Of a stretch of 64,000 bases of DNA, positions 62,905 through 64,000 are shown in pieces (position 1 is the stretch's first letter; each line of letters begins with the position of its first letter). A model generated the notes under the pieces. The model worked only from the letters and a program-made list of their open reading frames with translations. It was not told the origin of the DNA and did no database searches. Source of the stretch: Muriicola marianensis. GTDB taxonomy: Bacteria > Bacteroidota > Bacteroidia > Flavobacteriales > Flavobacteriaceae. The DNA lies in assembly GCF_014638095.1 (NCBI RefSeq), contig NZ_BMFH01000002.1, positions 124,001-188,000 of the forward strand, in the 5' to 3' direction. The position numbers and the translations under genes are program-made.

Positions 62905-63381
62905 ATGAAAAAGATCCTTTTAACCCTAGCCCTCCCAGCTCTTACTTTCTTCCTTACCCAGTGCTCTTCAGACAATACAGATGAAGAAATGCAGGACCCT
63001 GCTGTGGTAGCCCAGGCGGTCACTGACCTGGCTGTATCCGGGACATGGGTAGTCAGCAGTTACATTGATTCCGGCACTGATGAGACCAGCGATTATAGCG
63101 GTTATACGTTTTCCTTCAATACAGATGGAAGTTTGGTTGCAGACAATGGGAGCAGTATGGTAACCGGAACCTGGTCAGTGACCGTTGACGACAGTTCTGA
63201 TGACGATGACTACGACAGCATGGACGATGTCGATTTCAATATCTTTTTCTCGGCCCCTCCGGCATTCGAGGAATTGACAGACGACTGGGACATTGTCTCA
63301 CGGTCATCTACCAGAATAGAACTGATCGATATCAGTGGAGGAGACGGAAGCACGGATACCCTGATCTTCGTAAAGAACTGA
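62905..63381 (+). CDS. acidic lipoprotein, paralogue of the upstream C-terminal domain
   Basis: A 158-aa lipoprotein (signal to LTQC, lipid Cys20). Residues about 45-158 match the end of the upstream gene: GYTFSFNTDGSLVADNGSS against GYTFSFDAEGNVTADSGTE, then TGTWSV, FNIFFSAPPAFEELTDDWDI against ISINIPDLSDFNADWTLHE, and a final strand. An Asp/Ser-rich loop (DDSSDDDDYDSMDD) interrupts it. The four-repeat part is missing. Probably a duplicate of that domain with its own anchor; function unknown. Confidence 0.8.
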   Translation: MKKILLTLALPALTFFLTQCSSDNTDEEMQDPAVVAQAVTDLAVSGTWVVSSYIDSGTDETSDYSGYTFSFNTDGSLVADNGSSMVTGTWSVTVDDSSDDDDYDSMDDVDFNIFFSAPPAFEELTDDWDIVSRSSTRIELIDISGGDGSTDTLIFVKN

Positions 63382-63449
63382 TCCAAAATATGGGGTCGGG
63401 ATCCCCAACCCGATCTCCCGTGCTATGGGAAAGATTGTTCTCTGTTGTA

Positions 63450-63477
63450 AACTGCCCTGCAAAGGGCAGTTTTTTTG
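63450..63477 (+). terminator. terminator after the small acidic lipoprotein gene
   Basis: AACTGCCCT, loop GCAA, AGGGCAGTT and T run. Confidence 0.7.
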
Positions 63478-63485
63478 TTTTAGGT

Positions 63486-63986
63486 CTATTCTCTGGTAAA
63501 CTGTATCCGGTCGCCTTCCTGCAGGCCCCAGGCTTCACTCAGGCCGGCATTCACTTCCAGGACAAACATGACCGGCTGGGTGGATGGCAGGCTTTCCTCC
63601 TGTAGCGGTTGGGCATCCTTTATAATGCTGGCGACAACGGAGTCCCGGTCTATATAGATGATGTCTAACGGAAATCTGGTATTCTTCATATAGAAACTGT
63701 GGTAAGCCTCTTCGGGGAATACAAAGAGCATTCCCTGTCCTTGTTCCATGCTTTCCCGGTACATGAGCCCGGTCTGGGTCTCGTATTCTCCTTCAGCGAT
63801 CTCGATGTCGAGTCGGGTTATCAGGGAATCCGTCTCTCCCTTAAATAGGCTAAGGGAACCTTCTTTTGTAAAGGTGATGGGGGCTGTGGTGACGACTTTC
63901 CTGGGTTCGTCCTTGCACGCTGTCGCCAGGATAAGACCACAAAAGATGAGCAAATAGGACCAGTATGCGACTTTCAATCTAAGCAA
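63486..63986 (-). CDS. DUF192 lipoprotein
   Basis: A 166-aa protein with a lipoprotein-type start (LILATAC near residue 24) and a DUF192 domain: EGEYETQTGLMYRESMEQGQG, MLFVFPEEAYHSFYMKNTRFPLDIIYID, then VLEVNAGLSEAWGLQEGD and a final FTRE. DUF192 is a small beta-rich domain of unknown role, often secreted. The first ATG of the frame lies 14 bp from the window end; a start further upstream cannot be excluded. Confidence 0.85.
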   Translation of the reverse strand: MLRLKVAYWSYLLIFCGLILATACKDEPRKVVTTAPITFTKEGSLSLFKGETDSLITRLDIEIAEGEYETQTGLMYRESMEQGQGMLFVFPEEAYHSFYMKNTRFPLDIIYIDRDSVVASIIKDAQPLQEESLPSTQPVMFVLEVNAGLSEAWGLQEGDRIQFTRE

Positions 63987-64000
63987 GCTTTATGCTTTTG

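Overview
This is a gene-dense 64 kb chromosomal segment from a member of the Bacteroidota, most likely a (marine) Flavobacteriaceae. The evidence is the TAnnTTTG -7 promoter box in front of many genes, the fused SecDF translocase, the FecI/FecR/TonB-receptor locus, the many short Bacteroidota-type lipoproteins, a DUF6588 protein, and a tmRNA whose tag reads G-ESNYALAA. Base composition and codon use look uniform. I see no integrase, transposase, phage gene or CRISPR array, and the only stable RNA is the tmRNA (ssrA).

Layout. 1-8.3 kb: an edge-truncated NmrA-like reductase, a VOC protein, an alpha/beta hydrolase, a lipoprotein, a HerA/DUF853 ATPase, RidA, QueE, a secreted metalloprotease, a methyltransferase, a YkgJ-type cysteine-cluster protein and a fatty acid hydroxylase family protein. 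8.3-14.1 kb: a DUF1343/NamZ muramidase lipoprotein, an FtsX/LolC-type permease, a CBS/cysteine-synthase-like PLP enzyme, an M20 peptidase and an aldose epimerase. 14.1-18.8 kb: a sulfur-linked run of Crp/Fnr regulator, SulP permease, CstB-like persulfide dioxygenase/rhodanese, a 31-aa membrane micro-ORF and DUF2892, then a translationally coupled pair of tiny membrane proteins. 18.8-21.5 kb: an exonuclease/GIY-YIG fusion, YegP and small proteins. 21.5-22.45 kb: a non-coding cluster of about 130-bp repeats and small palindromes just downstream of the tmRNA gene (22482-22875, minus).

23-34 kb: a saccharopine/alanine-dehydrogenase-like enzyme, a PHP phosphoesterase, KdsA, TypA/BipA, a polyphosphate-glucokinase-like ROK kinase, and a minus-strand run of aryl-sulfate sulfotransferase lipoprotein, PAPS-type sulfotransferase, MFS transporter and NUDIX protein. 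34-44.2 kb: an FtsE-like ATPase, a giant TPR protein with an outer-membrane barrel, an OmpA-family protein, a NYN-LOTUS protein, an amidohydrolase and a DUF2911 protein. 44.4-57.5 kb: core metabolism and envelope genes (asnB, SLC13 transporter, gyrB, DUF6588, mdh, secDF) and a two-half ABC ATPase. 57.6-64 kb: a minus-strand ECF sigma/FecR/TonB-receptor operon divergent from two acidic lipoproteins that share a C-terminal domain, then a DUF192 lipoprotein.

Most of the window is housekeeping. The stretches I consider least explained are the repeat cluster next to ssrA, the sulfur operon with its micro-ORFs, the sulfotransferase run, and the FecIR/TonB locus facing the acidic four-repeat lipoprotein. 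All assignments were made by reading the sequence; no searches were run. Start sites were moved downstream where the first in-frame start fell inside a promoter box or before an obvious signal peptide or family N-terminus.
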